Assembly: GCA_039933315.1 (NCBI GenBank)
Contig: JBDTOI010000170.1
Span: 1-8,800 of the forward strand
DNA: 8,800 bases
DNA from: DASXRU01 sp039933315
Lineage (GTDB): Bacteria; Acidobacteriota; Blastocatellia; Pyrinomonadales; Pyrinomonadaceae
Direction: 5' to 3'
Below, in pieces: positions 1-6,695 of the stretch. Within the stretch, counting starts at the first letter, position 1. Each line of letters starts with the position of its first letter. The translations under genes and the position numbers were made by a program. Below the pieces are notes generated by a model. It searched no databases and was not told the DNA's origin. It was given only the letters and a program-made list of their open reading frames with translations.

Positions 1-148
1 AACCCCAACGGGGTTGTGTCCTCCAGCCCAGGGTTGCCGCTTCGGCTACCCTGGGTACACGTTCGAAATGAATCTCGACCCCAAAGGGGTTGTGTCAATT
101 AATAATTGGGGCTTCAATCCAATGAACGTGGACACAACCCCGTTGGGG
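1..148. repeat. Cluster of short hairpin repeats upstream of the aldo/keto reductase
   Basis: The 18-base sequence CCCCAACGGGGTTGTGTC at 3-20 recurs exactly, inverted, at 131-148. A variant with AAA in place of AAC in the loop lies in direct orientation at 79-96. Each copy is a small hairpin of C and G runs followed by a TTGTGTC tail. Between them, 27-55 forms a longer hairpin: CCCAGGGT pairs with ACCCTGGG and the inner GCCG pairs with CGGC around a CTT loop. An A/T-rich dyad, CAATTAATAATTG, sits at 96-108. The cluster looks like an interspersed non-coding repeat, possibly incomplete at the window edge. Open frames across it read through the hairpins and are not convincing genes. Confidence 0.75.
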
Positions 149-237
149 CTCCCGTCAAACCCGCTTCTCTCCCGGCAATTCTCCGTGTACCCTGTGCTCT
201 TCCTGATGAGTTAAATCCGAATCTCGGAAAGCCCAAA

Positions 238-1230
238 ATGCGAAACAGACAATTCGGCCGCACCGGCTGGCAGGTCAGCGAGATTGGTTACGGCATGTGG
301 GGCATGGGAAGCTGGTCGAATTCTGACGATCAGGAATCTCTCCAGTCTTTGCAGGCCGCAGTCGATCATTGCTGCAACTTTTTCGATACCGCCTACGCCT
401 ACGGCGATGGCCACAGTGAAAAGTTGCTGGGCCAAACCGTGCGCGCCAATCCTGAGAACAAGATCTACACCGCCACCAAGATTCCGCCGCGGAACAAACA
501 ATGGCCGGCGCCACCTGACTCGACGCTCAAGGAATCCTACCCGCCCGATCACGTTGAAGAGTATGTGCACCGCAGCCTGGAGAACGCCGGTCTGCAAAGC
601 TTCGACCTGATGCAGTTTCACACCTGGAACGACGACTGGCTCCGCGATGACCGCTGGCTCTACAAGCTGGACGACTTGCGCAGCCAGCACTTAATCAAAG
701 CGATTGGGATCAGCCTGAACCGTTGGGAACCCTGGAATGGCGTGCGGGCCGTCCGGACGGGGCAGATCGATGCGGTGCAGGTCATCTACAACATCTTCGA
801 TCAGAATCCCGAGGACGATTTGTTTCCTGCCTGTGCCGAGATGAAGGTTGCCGTGATCGCCCGCGTCCCGTTTGATGAAGGAACTCTGACCGGCACGCTG
901 ACGAAAGAAAGCCGTTGGCCCGAAGGCGACTGGCGCAACACTTACTTCGTTCCCGATAACCTCATTCCCAGCGTGGACCGGGCCGAGTCTTTGCAAGAGC
1001 TTCTGCGTAAGTGGAACCAGGAACATTCAACCCGGATAACGTTGCCGGAGCTGGCCCTGCGCTTCATCCTGACTAACCCCACCGTCAGCACAATCATTCC
1101 GGGAATGCGCAAACTGTCCCACGTGGAAGCAAACACAGCGGCCAGCGATCCCGGCCCGCTGCCGGACGAGTTATACAAACAACTCAAGCAGCATCGATGG
1201 GAACGCAAACCAGCGCCCTGGTCACAGTGA
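238..1230 (+). CDS. Aldo/keto reductase
   Basis: This 330-residue protein belongs to the aldo/keto reductase superfamily: a cytosolic (beta/alpha)8 barrel that reduces aldehydes or ketones with NADPH. The N-terminus, MRNRQFGRTGWQVSEIGYGM, is the usual family opening. The catalytic tetrad is visible as D50 and Y55 in FDTAYAYG, K81 in TATK and H128 in MQFHTW. The C-terminal part has a GIS strand and the IIPGMRKLSHVEANTAA segment typical of the NADP-binding end. The open frame continues upstream to a TTG, but that extension reads through hairpin repeats. ATG 238 is preferred because family homology begins there and a weak GGAAAG lies 6 bases upstream. The substrate cannot be told from sequence. 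No operon partner is evident. Confidence 0.93.
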   Translation: MRNRQFGRTGWQVSEIGYGMWGMGSWSNSDDQESLQSLQAAVDHCCNFFDTAYAYGDGHSEKLLGQTVRANPENKIYTATKIPPRNKQWPAPPDSTLKESYPPDHVEEYVHRSLENAGLQSFDLMQFHTWNDDWLRDDRWLYKLDDLRSQHLIKAIGISLNRWEPWNGVRAVRTGQIDAVQVIYNIFDQNPEDDLFPACAEMKVAVIARVPFDEGTLTGTLTKESRWPEGDWRNTYFVPDNLIPSVDRAESLQELLRKWNQEHSTRITLPELALRFILTNPTVSTIIPGMRKLSHVEANTAASDPGPLPDELYKQLKQHRWERKPAPWSQ

Positions 1231-1402
1231 TCCGGCTCCAGCCGTTAGCCAGACAGTTCAAAGCTGTTTCGCTATGGTGCAGAGCTTCTGTGACTATTAG
1301 AATATTCCTACGTCGGACGATACAGCGCGGTACGACAGCTACGACCAGGCGAGCAGTTTCGGTTCGCCAAAACCTTGCCGGCAGCCCGCTTCAGCAAAGT
1401 AG

Positions 1403-1430
1403 TTGGCCCACTCCCGTGAACTCGTATAGA
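1403..1430 (+). promoter_or_regulatory. Candidate promoter of the kinase gene
   Basis: TTGGCC at 1403-1408 and TATAGA (followed by AT) at 1425-1430 are separated by 16 bases and end 43 bases before the kinase ATG. The -10 box is good and the -35 box poor. The rest of the gap 1231-1473 holds nothing else recognisable. An open frame crossing it has no family signature. Confidence 0.35.
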
Positions 1431-1473
1431 ATCCCGCGGCGATCACAGGCTGGATAGTTGGCCGAGATAAGAA

Positions 1474-4131
1474 ATGACACTAACTACGGGCACGCAGATC
1501 GGGCCCTACGAAATCGTCTCTCAGATTGGCGCGGGCGGGATGGGCGAGGTGTATCGCGCGCGCGACACTAAACTGGGCCGCGATGTGGCAATCAAAGTTC
1601 TGCCCGCTGCCTTCTCCTCGGACGTCGACCGTCTTCGTCGTTTCGAGCAGGAAGCGCAGGCGGCCGGCGCGCTCAACCACCCCAACGTACTGGTCATTTA
1701 TCAGATCGACGCACATGACGGCGCGCCTTACATCGTTTCTGAGTTACTCGAAGGCGAGACCTTACGCGATCGCATGAATGGAAAGTCTCTGCCGCAACGC
1801 AAGGCCATCGACTATGCATTGCAAACTGCGCATGGGCTGGCGGCAGCACACGAAAAAGGAATAGTCCACCGCGATCTCAAGCCAGACAATCTTTTCGTCA
1901 CCAAGGACGGCCGAGTAAAGATCCTCGACTTCGGTCTGGCTAAGTTGACCGGCGCCGGTGATGGGACGCAATCACAAACGGAAGTTCCTACCCGGAGAAT
2001 CGACACTGATCCCGGGGTTGTGATGGGCACGATCGGTTATATGTCACCGGAGCAGTTGCGCGGCAGAGTTGCGGATCATCGTTCGGATATTTTCTCGTTC
2101 GGCGCCATCCTCTACGAAATGTTGTCAGGCAATCGCGCTTTCCGCGGTGAATCAACCGCCGACACTATGAGCGCAATTTTGCGTGAGGAACCACCCGATC
2201 TTTCTTCGACTAATCAAAGCATCGACCCGGCGCTGGAGCGGGTGGTCAATCACTGCCTGGAGAAGAATCCTGAAGAACGTTTTCATTCGGCCAAGGACTT
2301 GGCATTTGCGATTGAGGCGCTTTCCGGCCCCTCGCGCATGTCCGGCTCCACCCAGACCGTCTTGTCTGCGCTGCCCTCATCGCGAAGAAGGCGCCGTGAG
2401 TTTCTGCCCTCGATCGCAGCGGGCCTCCTTTTAATCGCCAGCGTTACGATGGCGGCTCTCTATTTTCGTAGTCCGTCCACAGACGAACGGCCCATGCGTT
2501 TTGTCATCACGGCGCCTGAGAAAGCGACAGACGTTTCCGCTCCCGTCATTTCACCGGATGGGCGCACAATTGCATTCGTTGCCAGCGCTGACGGCACTCG
2601 TTTCATTTATCTTCGACCGATAGAATCTTTGAACGCGCAGCGGCTGGCGGGCACTGAGGAGGCTGTCTATCCTTTCTGGTCCCCCGACAGTCGTTACCTG
2701 GGCTTCTTTGCCAGTAACAAGCTGAAGAAGATTGAACGAACTGGAGGTGGGCCGCAAACGATATGTGACGCCCGCGCGGCCGGTGGCGGAACATGGAATA
2801 GAGACGGGGTAATTCTTTTCGGCCTCGACAGCGGCACAATCCACCGCGTCTCCGCCGCCGGCGGGTCGGCGACGCCAGTTCTGAAGGTGGACGAATCACG
2901 AAGGGAGACGGGACAGTACTGGCCCCGCTTCCTGCCTGACGGGCAGCATTTCGTTTATCAGAGCTGGAATGGCTCCCCGGAAGACAGCGCCATCTTCGTG
3001 ACAGCGCTCGACGGAACTAATCGCAAGCTGCTGTTGAAAAATGATTCGAACGCAGTCTACACACCTCAGGGCTTTTTGCTTTTCGCGCGCGACACCACGC
3101 TGATGGCCCAGCCGTTCGATGCCACCAGGCTTCAACTGAGCGGCGAGCCATTTCCCATAGCGGAACAGGTGACCTTCACCCCGCAGTCCAGTTATTCCAA
3201 CTTTTCAATTTCGGACACCGGCGTGATGTTGTTCTGCAGCGGCAATCGAACGCAGCGCCAGTTAATATGGTTTGACCGGAACGGTAAAGAATTAGGCCCG
3301 GCCGGTCCGCCCGGCGAGTACAACGATATCGTGCTTTCGCCTGATGAAAAGAAGGTCGCGATACAGGTTGTGAACGGTTCCAATACCGACATTTGGTTGT
3401 TGGACCTGGCGCGGGGAGTGCCCTCGAGATTCACCTTCGATGAAACCGCAGATGACGATCCGGTATGGTCACCCGATGGGAAGACGATTGTGTTCACTTC
3501 AGCGCGCGAGGGTCGCTTTAACCTCTACCGAAAGCTCTCCAGCGGCGCGGGAAAGGACGAGCTGCTGTACAAATCTGAAGTCGAGGGGAAGGAAGGAACA
3601 GACGCGTCTGCGGATGGCCGGTTCATTCTCTTCGACCAGTCAGCTACGGGTAACGGAACCGACATATGGGTCTTACCGCTCTTTGGCGATGGCAAGCCCT
3701 ACGCCCTGCTGCAAACTCCCTTTAGCGAATTTCAGGGACACTTCTCTGCTGATGGGCGCTGGTTCGCCTACACCTCAAATGAATCGGGAAGGAACGAAGT
3801 CTACGTGCAAAGCTTTCCCCCCTCAGGCGGCAAATGGCTAATTTCGAACGCTGGCGGGGCCGAGCCGCACTGGCGCCGTGACGGCCAGGAGCTTTTTTAC
3901 ATCGCTGCTGACAGAGAGTTAATGGGCGTCGATGTGAAATTGGCCCCCGCGTTTGAAGCAAGTGCGCCAAAGGCACTCTTCCAAACAGGGGTGGTGAGGC
4001 ACGAGGCGCCGAATCGCTACGCAGTTACCGGGGACGGGCAACGTTTTCTGGTGAACTCACCCGTTGGCGAAGTCAATCAGACGCCAATCACCGTCATTCT
4101 CAACTGGACGGCCGTTTTGAAAAAGAATTGA
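1474..4131 (+). CDS. Transmembrane Ser/Thr protein kinase with C-terminal PD40/TolB-like propeller
   Basis: This 885-residue receptor-like kinase has a complete PknB/Hanks-type catalytic domain at about residues 11-283: glycine loop IGAGGMGEV (18-26), K41 in VAIK, alpha-C glutamate near 60, HRDLKPDN with D134 and N139, DFG at 152-154, SPEQ (191-194) and the late Arg of PEER. All catalytic residues are present. A basic stretch (303-308) precedes one hydrophobic span (about 311-331), so the kinase should be cytoplasmic and the remainder periplasmic. Residues about 340-880 carry repeated SPDG/SPDS/SADG blades (such as VISPDGRTIAF, PVWSPDGKTIVF, HFSADGRWFAY) typical of WD40-like PD40 or TolB propellers. 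The architecture is common in Acidobacteriota; the ligand is unknown. A weak GAGAT lies upstream of ATG 1474. The small membrane protein 40 bases downstream is probably co-transcribed. Confidence 0.95.
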   Translation: MTLTTGTQIGPYEIVSQIGAGGMGEVYRARDTKLGRDVAIKVLPAAFSSDVDRLRRFEQEAQAAGALNHPNVLVIYQIDAHDGAPYIVSELLEGETLRDRMNGKSLPQRKAIDYALQTAHGLAAAHEKGIVHRDLKPDNLFVTKDGRVKILDFGLAKLTGAGDGTQSQTEVPTRRIDTDPGVVMGTIGYMSPEQLRGRVADHRSDIFSFGAILYEMLSGNRAFRGESTADTMSAILREEPPDLSSTNQSIDPALERVVNHCLEKNPEERFHSAKDLAFAIEALSGPSRMSGSTQTVLSALPSSRRRRREFLPSIAAGLLLIASVTMAALYFRSPSTDERPMRFVITAPEKATDVSAPVISPDGRTIAFVASADGTRFIYLRPIESLNAQRLAGTEEAVYPFWSPDSRYLGFFASNKLKKIERTGGGPQTICDARAAGGGTWNRDGVILFGLDSGTIHRVSAAGGSATPVLKVDESRRETGQYWPRFLPDGQHFVYQSWNGSPEDSAIFVTALDGTNRKLLLKNDSNAVYTPQGFLLFARDTTLMAQPFDATRLQLSGEPFPIAEQVTFTPQSSYSNFSISDTGVMLFCSGNRTQRQLIWFDRNGKELGPAGPPGEYNDIVLSPDEKKVAIQVVNGSNTDIWLLDLARGVPSRFTFDETADDDPVWSPDGKTIVFTSAREGRFNLYRKLSSGAGKDELLYKSEVEGKEGTDASADGRFILFDQSATGNGTDIWVLPLFGDGKPYALLQTPFSEFQGHFSADGRWFAYTSNESGRNEVYVQSFPPSGGKWLISNAGGAEPHWRRDGQELFYIAADRELMGVDVKLAPAFEASAPKALFQTGVVRHEAPNRYAVTGDGQRFLVNSPVGEVNQTPITVILNWTAVLKKN

Positions 4132-4171
4132 GCCGTTTCAAAGATTTGCATTTCAAAAAGGGAGAACAAAA

Positions 4172-4345
4172 GTGGCAGTGACAAATAGTTTGGCCGGCAG
4201 AAATCTGGGCATGCTCTTACTTGGCCTATGGTTGATTCTCACCGGGATCATTCCGTTACTTAACGTGAAACTCTCTCCCCCGATGGTAACCGGCCTGGCC
4301 GTGCTCGCCATTGTTGCGGGAATATTGATCCTGCTCAAACGATAA
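4172..4345 (+). CDS. Small two-helix membrane protein, function unknown
   Basis: A 57-residue frame starts at GTG 4172 and ends with TAA at 4345. GGGAG at 4160-4164 stands 7 bases before the start, a strong ribosome binding site that decides the unusual GTG. The product begins MAVTNSLAGRN and has two hydrophobic segments: LGMLLLGLWLILTGIIPLL (about residues 12-30) and VTGLAVLAIVAGILILL (about 39-55). A KLSPP turn joins them and a KR end closes the protein. It resembles short conserved inner-membrane proteins found widely as hypothetical genes, but I cannot assign a function. It follows the kinase stop by 40 bases and is followed at once by a candidate terminator, so it probably closes the kinase transcript. 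Confidence 0.75.
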   Translation: MAVTNSLAGRNLGMLLLGLWLILTGIIPLLNVKLSPPMVTGLAVLAIVAGILILLKR

Positions 4346-4354
4346 CCACTTAGC

Positions 4355-4414
4355 ATAGCGGGTGGGCTCCCTCCCGTTTTTGGCAGTACCCCCTGCAATA
4401 GCGGGTGGGTTCCC
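4355..4414. repeat. Direct pair of ATAGCGGGTGGG repeats
   Basis: ATAGCGGGTGGGCTCCC at 4355-4371 recurs with one change (T for C) at 4398-4414, a period of 43 bases. The sequence between the copies is unrelated. These look like two copies of a dispersed intergenic repeat. The first copy extends into a hairpin that probably serves as a terminator. Confidence 0.7.
4359..4381 (+). terminator. Candidate intrinsic terminator of the kinase transcript
   Basis: CGGG at 4359-4362 pairs with CCCG at 4373-4376. After one T-T mismatch the stem continues with GG/CC pairs around a short loop, and five T bases follow (4377-4381). It lies 13 bases after the small membrane protein stop and is built from the first direct-repeat copy. 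Confidence 0.5.
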
Positions 4415-4433
4415 TTACGCTTGTTGCCAGCAC

Positions 4434-4466
4434 AAAAAAAGATGCCGCGACTTTCATCGCGGCATC
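4434..4466 (-). terminator. Intrinsic terminator of the minus-strand secreted repeat protein
   Basis: GATGCCGCGA (4441-4450) and TCGCGGCATC (4457-4466) form a perfect 10-bp stem with a 6-base loop. Seven A bases at 4434-4440 become the U tract on the minus strand. It lies 68 bases beyond the stop of the gene at 4535-5263. Confidence 0.88.
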
Positions 4467-4534
4467 TCTCGATTTGATTCGGTGACAAATCTGAGACCTG
4501 TTCACCAATCAACAGCTATGTCAACAGTCATTAG

Positions 4535-5263
4535 TTACGGACGGCCAAGGATCTGGCCGAGTATGGTAGCAGCCGTCGCCGCTCCGTTATTACTTCTCCG
4601 ATAACCACCGTTCCTGGAGTACTGGCGATAGCCTTCATCGTACCCCCGGACAAAGCCATCCCGGTAAGCCTGCGTCGAAGCATTCTTATAGTATTTCGAG
4701 CGCTGCGGATTGTAGCTCTTGTTACTTTGTCCGTCGCTGGCGCCGGTGTTTATGCCCTGCTGGTAGCCGGCGTTGATTTCCTGATTGTTGTAGCCGCCAT
4801 TGCCATAGGAGCCGTCATTGCGGCCATTACCGTTGCCGTAATAGCCATCGTTGCGGCCATTGCCGTTGCCGTTGCCGTAGTAACCGTCGTTGCGGCCATT
4901 ACCGTTGCCGTTGCCGTAGTAACCGTCGTTGCGGTAGCCACCATTGTTGTAGCCGCCCGAGGCCTGTCGATAGCCTTCATCGTAGCCGCGCACAAAACCG
5001 TCGCGAAAGGCCTGCGTTGAAGCGTTCCGAAAATACTTCGAACGTTGCGGGCTATAGCTCTGGCGCTTTTGGGCGTCGCTGGCACCCGTGTTCACGCCAT
5101 ACTGGTAACCCTGTTGTACTTGCTGATTATCGTAGCCGCGGTTGCGTCCATAGCCGCCGTTTCGAGTATTCCCCCACTGTGCATCTGCCGTCGTGCTGGC
5201 AGTGGTAATTATTCCGAAAACAAACGCAAGCGCCATTAAAGCGCTGCCAAGTGTCTTTTTCAT
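4535..5263 (-). CDS. Secreted protein with duplicated domain and Gly/Asn/Tyr repeat linker
   Basis: This 242-residue protein starts with a clear signal peptide (MKKT, hydrophobic 8-20, probable cleavage after TADA at 28), so it is exported. After a short G/N/R-rich segment comes a 50-residue domain (51-100). A linker of four RNDGYYGNG-type units (111-156) leads to a second copy of the domain (165-214). The copies share 39 of 50 residues, including NTGASD, PQRSKY, NASTQA and RDGFVRGYDEGYRQ. The tail contains AATILGQILG, glycine-zipper-like. ATG 5263 is chosen over an in-frame ATG at 5335 because GGAGGG lies 8 bases upstream and the signal peptide starts there. I do not recognise a named family. 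The tyrosine- and glycine-rich composition suggests a surface or envelope structural role; this is inference only. Confidence 0.87.
   Translation of the reverse strand: MKKTLGSALMALAFVFGIITTASTTADAQWGNTRNGGYGRNRGYDNQQVQQGYQYGVNTGASDAQKRQSYSPQRSKYFRNASTQAFRDGFVRGYDEGYRQASGGYNNGGYRNDGYYGNGNGNGRNDGYYGNGNGNGRNDGYYGNGNGRNDGSYGNGGYNNQEINAGYQQGINTGASDGQSNKSYNPQRSKYYKNASTQAYRDGFVRGYDEGYRQYSRNGGYRRSNNGAATAATILGQILGRP
4622..5113 (-). repeat. Internal gene duplication: two 150-base domain copies
   Basis: Bases 4964-5113 (residues 51-100) and 4622-4771 (residues 165-214) encode the two copies of the same 50-residue domain, at a fixed offset of 114 residues with no gap. Several of the 11 substitutions are conservative (V/I, F/Y twice, R/K), as expected of two copies kept under selection. 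Confidence 0.85.
4796..4933 (-). repeat. Coding tandem repeat, 39-base unit
   Basis: Four consecutive units encode RNDGYYGNGNGNG (13 residues), the same again, an 11-residue form and a 9-residue form RNDGSYGNG. Each step down removes GN pairs. The nested GN hexamers suggest growth by slippage, so copy number probably differs between strains. The valine- and alanine-rich frame on the opposite strand is a by-product of this repeat. Confidence 0.88.
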
Positions 5264-5326
5264 ATTCTTCCCTCCGTGTCGATCCTTCCACCGTTCGAGA
5301 GTTGAATTTGCAACCTTCATGCCACC

Positions 5327-5343
5327 TATTTTCATTGAAAATA
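5327..5343. promoter_or_regulatory. Candidate operator: A/T-rich palindrome
   Basis: TATTTTCATTGAAAATA is a perfect dyad with 8-base arms around one base. It lies 64 bases upstream of the secreted repeat protein start, where a repressor or activator site would be expected. No binding family is assigned and no clear -35/-10 pair was found beside it. Confidence 0.35.
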
Positions 5344-5446
5344 CTGGGAGTTTGAAGACAAGCAGTAACCATTTCGTGCACTCAATGTCCGAGATCAGAC
5401 GCTTCTTATTTAGAGTGCGCCGGCAGAGCGAAGCGGCGACGGCGCT

Positions 5447-5487
5447 TTGGATTGTTCTTAGACGGCCTTGGATTGTTCTTAGACGGC
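5447..5487. repeat. Tandem repeat, 21-base period, two copies
   Basis: TTGGATTGTTCTTAGACGGC occurs at 5447-5466 and again at 5468-5487. GACGGCGCTTTGG before the first copy and GACGGCGCTTTTGG after the second show that the flanks belong to the same unit. Non-coding. Confidence 0.85.
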
Positions 5488-5699
5488 GCTTTTGGTTTTA
5501 TTCTTATTTTGAGATCTCCAATTTCAGATCTGAGATCGTCGAGGAGAATCCGGTGTCGCCGCTCCGCTCTGCCCCCAAAGCAGAAGCCCGACCGTAAGGG
5601 AGGGCTCAAAACCCCGGCACCATCGTGCAGGCGCAAGCGGAGTACATAGAGATCGAGGGACGCAGCCGTAGTTGTTCTCTTACTGCGTGAGGTAAAAAG

Positions 5700-5918
5700 A
5701 TGAAAACCAAATACTACAAGTACACGCTTCAGGGAGAATATTCCCACGACGATGCCCTGCGTAAACTGGGAGAGGCGGCAACCGAAGGCTACGTCGTCCG
5801 AATCGACAACGAGCGCGGCCAAACTCATATCTACCTCGCCAGCTCAGCCGATAAGAAAACTGCACAGGGCCTGGCTCGAAAAGAAGTATCGGAAGGCGAC
5901 GTCACAAAGCTCTTCTGA
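5700..5918 (+). CDS. Small conserved-looking protein, function unknown
   Basis: This 72-residue protein starts MKTKYYKYTLQGEYSHDDAL. GAGG at 5689-5692 stands 7 bases before ATG 5700, a good ribosome binding site. The sequence is soluble and charged, with no signal peptide or membrane segment. The segment EYSHDDALRKLGEAATEGYV looks like an amphipathic helix, followed by alternating strand-like segments VVRIDN and THIYLAS and a second helix ending EVSEGDVTKLF. This suggests a small alpha/beta fold, possibly a nucleic-acid-binding or regulatory protein, but I recognise no family. It is a stand-alone gene, convergent with the YceI-like lipoprotein 74 bases away. Confidence 0.7.
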   Translation: MKTKYYKYTLQGEYSHDDALRKLGEAATEGYVVRIDNERGQTHIYLASSADKKTAQGLARKEVSEGDVTKLF

Positions 5919-5992
5919 CTCCCGAGACAGCCTATCGTTTGGAACCGGGAAAGCCTGGCCCCACGGTCAGGGCACTCATTTGGCTCGGCCGA

Positions 5993-6622
5993 CTACTTCA
6001 CTGCGCGGACGTGGAGGTTTAGGACTACTTCGTCGCGGATCAGGTTGTCGCTGGGGCCGGCGTAGTTGATGCCGAAGTCCTTCCGGTTAATTGAAAAGGT
6101 GCTATCGACGGTTATGGCGTCGGGGGCGGCGGCGATCTTTGCGGGGAAGGTTACGGATTTGGTTACGCCGTGCAGTTGCAGGTTGCCGGTGACGGTGTGG
6201 GTGGCGCCTTTTTCGCCTCCACTAGCAGCGCGTTTTATTTCGGTTGAGGTGAAAGTGGCCGTGGGGTATTTGGCTACGTCAAAGAAATCGGGCGTCTTCA
6301 GATGTTTGGTCAGGTCGGGTGTGTCAGTGGTTATTGAAGTCGTATCGATGTTGATGGTAACGCGACTGGTTTCGATCTGGCCGGTGTAGTCGATGCTGCC
6401 GGAAAACTTTTCAAACGCGCCGTGATGACTGCCGGTGACTTTCGAGGCGTCGAACTCGATCTTTGAATTGGCGGGAGTGATTGAATACTTTTCGCCCTTC
6501 GCGGCGGTGGGCGATGAGACTGTTACTGCCTCGCCGGTGCCGGCTTTGGGTTTGTCTGAGGCCGGGTTGTTACAGGAGCAAAGGACCAGGAGTCCCGTCA
6601 GGATCAGGATTGAGCGACGCAT
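5993..6622 (-). CDS. YceI-family lipoprotein
   Basis: This 209-residue protein begins MRRSILILTGLLVLCSCNNP, a short lipoprotein signal. C17 in LCSC is the likely lipidated cysteine (C15 is an alternative), so it should be anchored in the cell envelope facing the periplasm. A low-complexity linker follows. From about residue 45 the sequence has the YceI lipocalin-like barrel: YSITPANSKIEFDASKV, HHGAFEKFSGSIDY, then SITTDTPDLTKHLKTPDFFD, the KYPTATFTS strand, GNLQLHGVTKSVTF and INRKDFGINY near the end. Family members bind polyisoprenoid-like lipids; the exact role here is unknown. AAGGAG lies 9 bases before ATG 6622. Length is usual for the family plus the lipoprotein leader. Confidence 0.93.
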   Translation of the reverse strand: MRRSILILTGLLVLCSCNNPASDKPKAGTGEAVTVSSPTAAKGEKYSITPANSKIEFDASKVTGSHHGAFEKFSGSIDYTGQIETSRVTINIDTTSITTDTPDLTKHLKTPDFFDVAKYPTATFTSTEIKRAASGGEKGATHTVTGNLQLHGVTKSVTFPAKIAAAPDAITVDSTFSINRKDFGINYAGPSDNLIRDEVVLNLHVRAVK

Positions 6623-6653
6623 ATTGAGTTCTCCTTTTGGGTGAAGTTCCGGT

Positions 6654-6682
6654 AGTAAACAACATTGCGACCCGGATCACAA
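6654..6682 (-). promoter_or_regulatory. Candidate promoter of the YceI-family gene
   Basis: On the minus strand TTGTGA (6682-6677) and TTTACT (6659-6654) are separated by exactly 17 bases, each matching four of six consensus positions. The -10 end lies 31 bases before the ATG. It sits between the gene and a REPIN-like element, suggesting separate transcription from the quinone oxidoreductase. Confidence 0.35.
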
Positions 6683-6695
6683 ATGCACGGCAGGA

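Larger units (their letters stand above)
5264..5699. other. Gene-free gap with dispersed repeat fragments
   Basis: No convincing gene lies here. From the left it holds the leader of the secreted repeat protein with a 17-base palindrome (5327-5343), a tandem 21-base repeat (5447-5487), and two AGATCT sites (5512-5517, 5526-5531) within a GATC-rich stretch. A further hairpin (5585-5606) follows, in which AGCCC pairs with GGGCT. The leader of the small unknown gene begins after that. Frames that cross the gap on both strands are Arg- and Pro-rich translations of repeats. Confidence 0.6.

Noticed and set aside
106..237. N-terminal extension of the aldo/keto reductase from a TTG start
   Set aside because: It translates hairpin repeats, has no family homology, and the canonical AKR opening begins at ATG 238.
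1197..1457. 86-codon plus-strand frame overlapping the end of the aldo/keto reductase
   Set aside because: Arg-, Ser- and Thr-rich translation of intergenic DNA with no motif or clear ribosome binding site.
4780..4940. Regularly repeated DNA resembling a CRISPR array
   Set aside because: The repeats are contiguous, have no unique spacers and are in frame within the secreted repeat protein.
4727..5020. Valine- and alanine-rich plus-strand frame
   Set aside because: Antisense of the Gly/Asn/Tyr coding repeat; its apparent membrane character is a product of the repeat.
5264..5335. Extended start at ATG 5335 for the secreted repeat protein
   Set aside because: It would bury the signal peptide; the ATG at 5263 has a strong GGAGGG site and begins the signal peptide.
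5406..5828. 140-codon minus-strand frame across the gap and the small unknown gene
   Set aside because: Basic, low-complexity translation of repeats, antisense to a better-supported gene at 5700-5918.
5954..5971. Hairpin CCTGGCC/GGTCAGG between the convergent genes as a terminator
   Set aside because: A 7-bp stem with one G-U pair but no T run on either strand; not enough to call.
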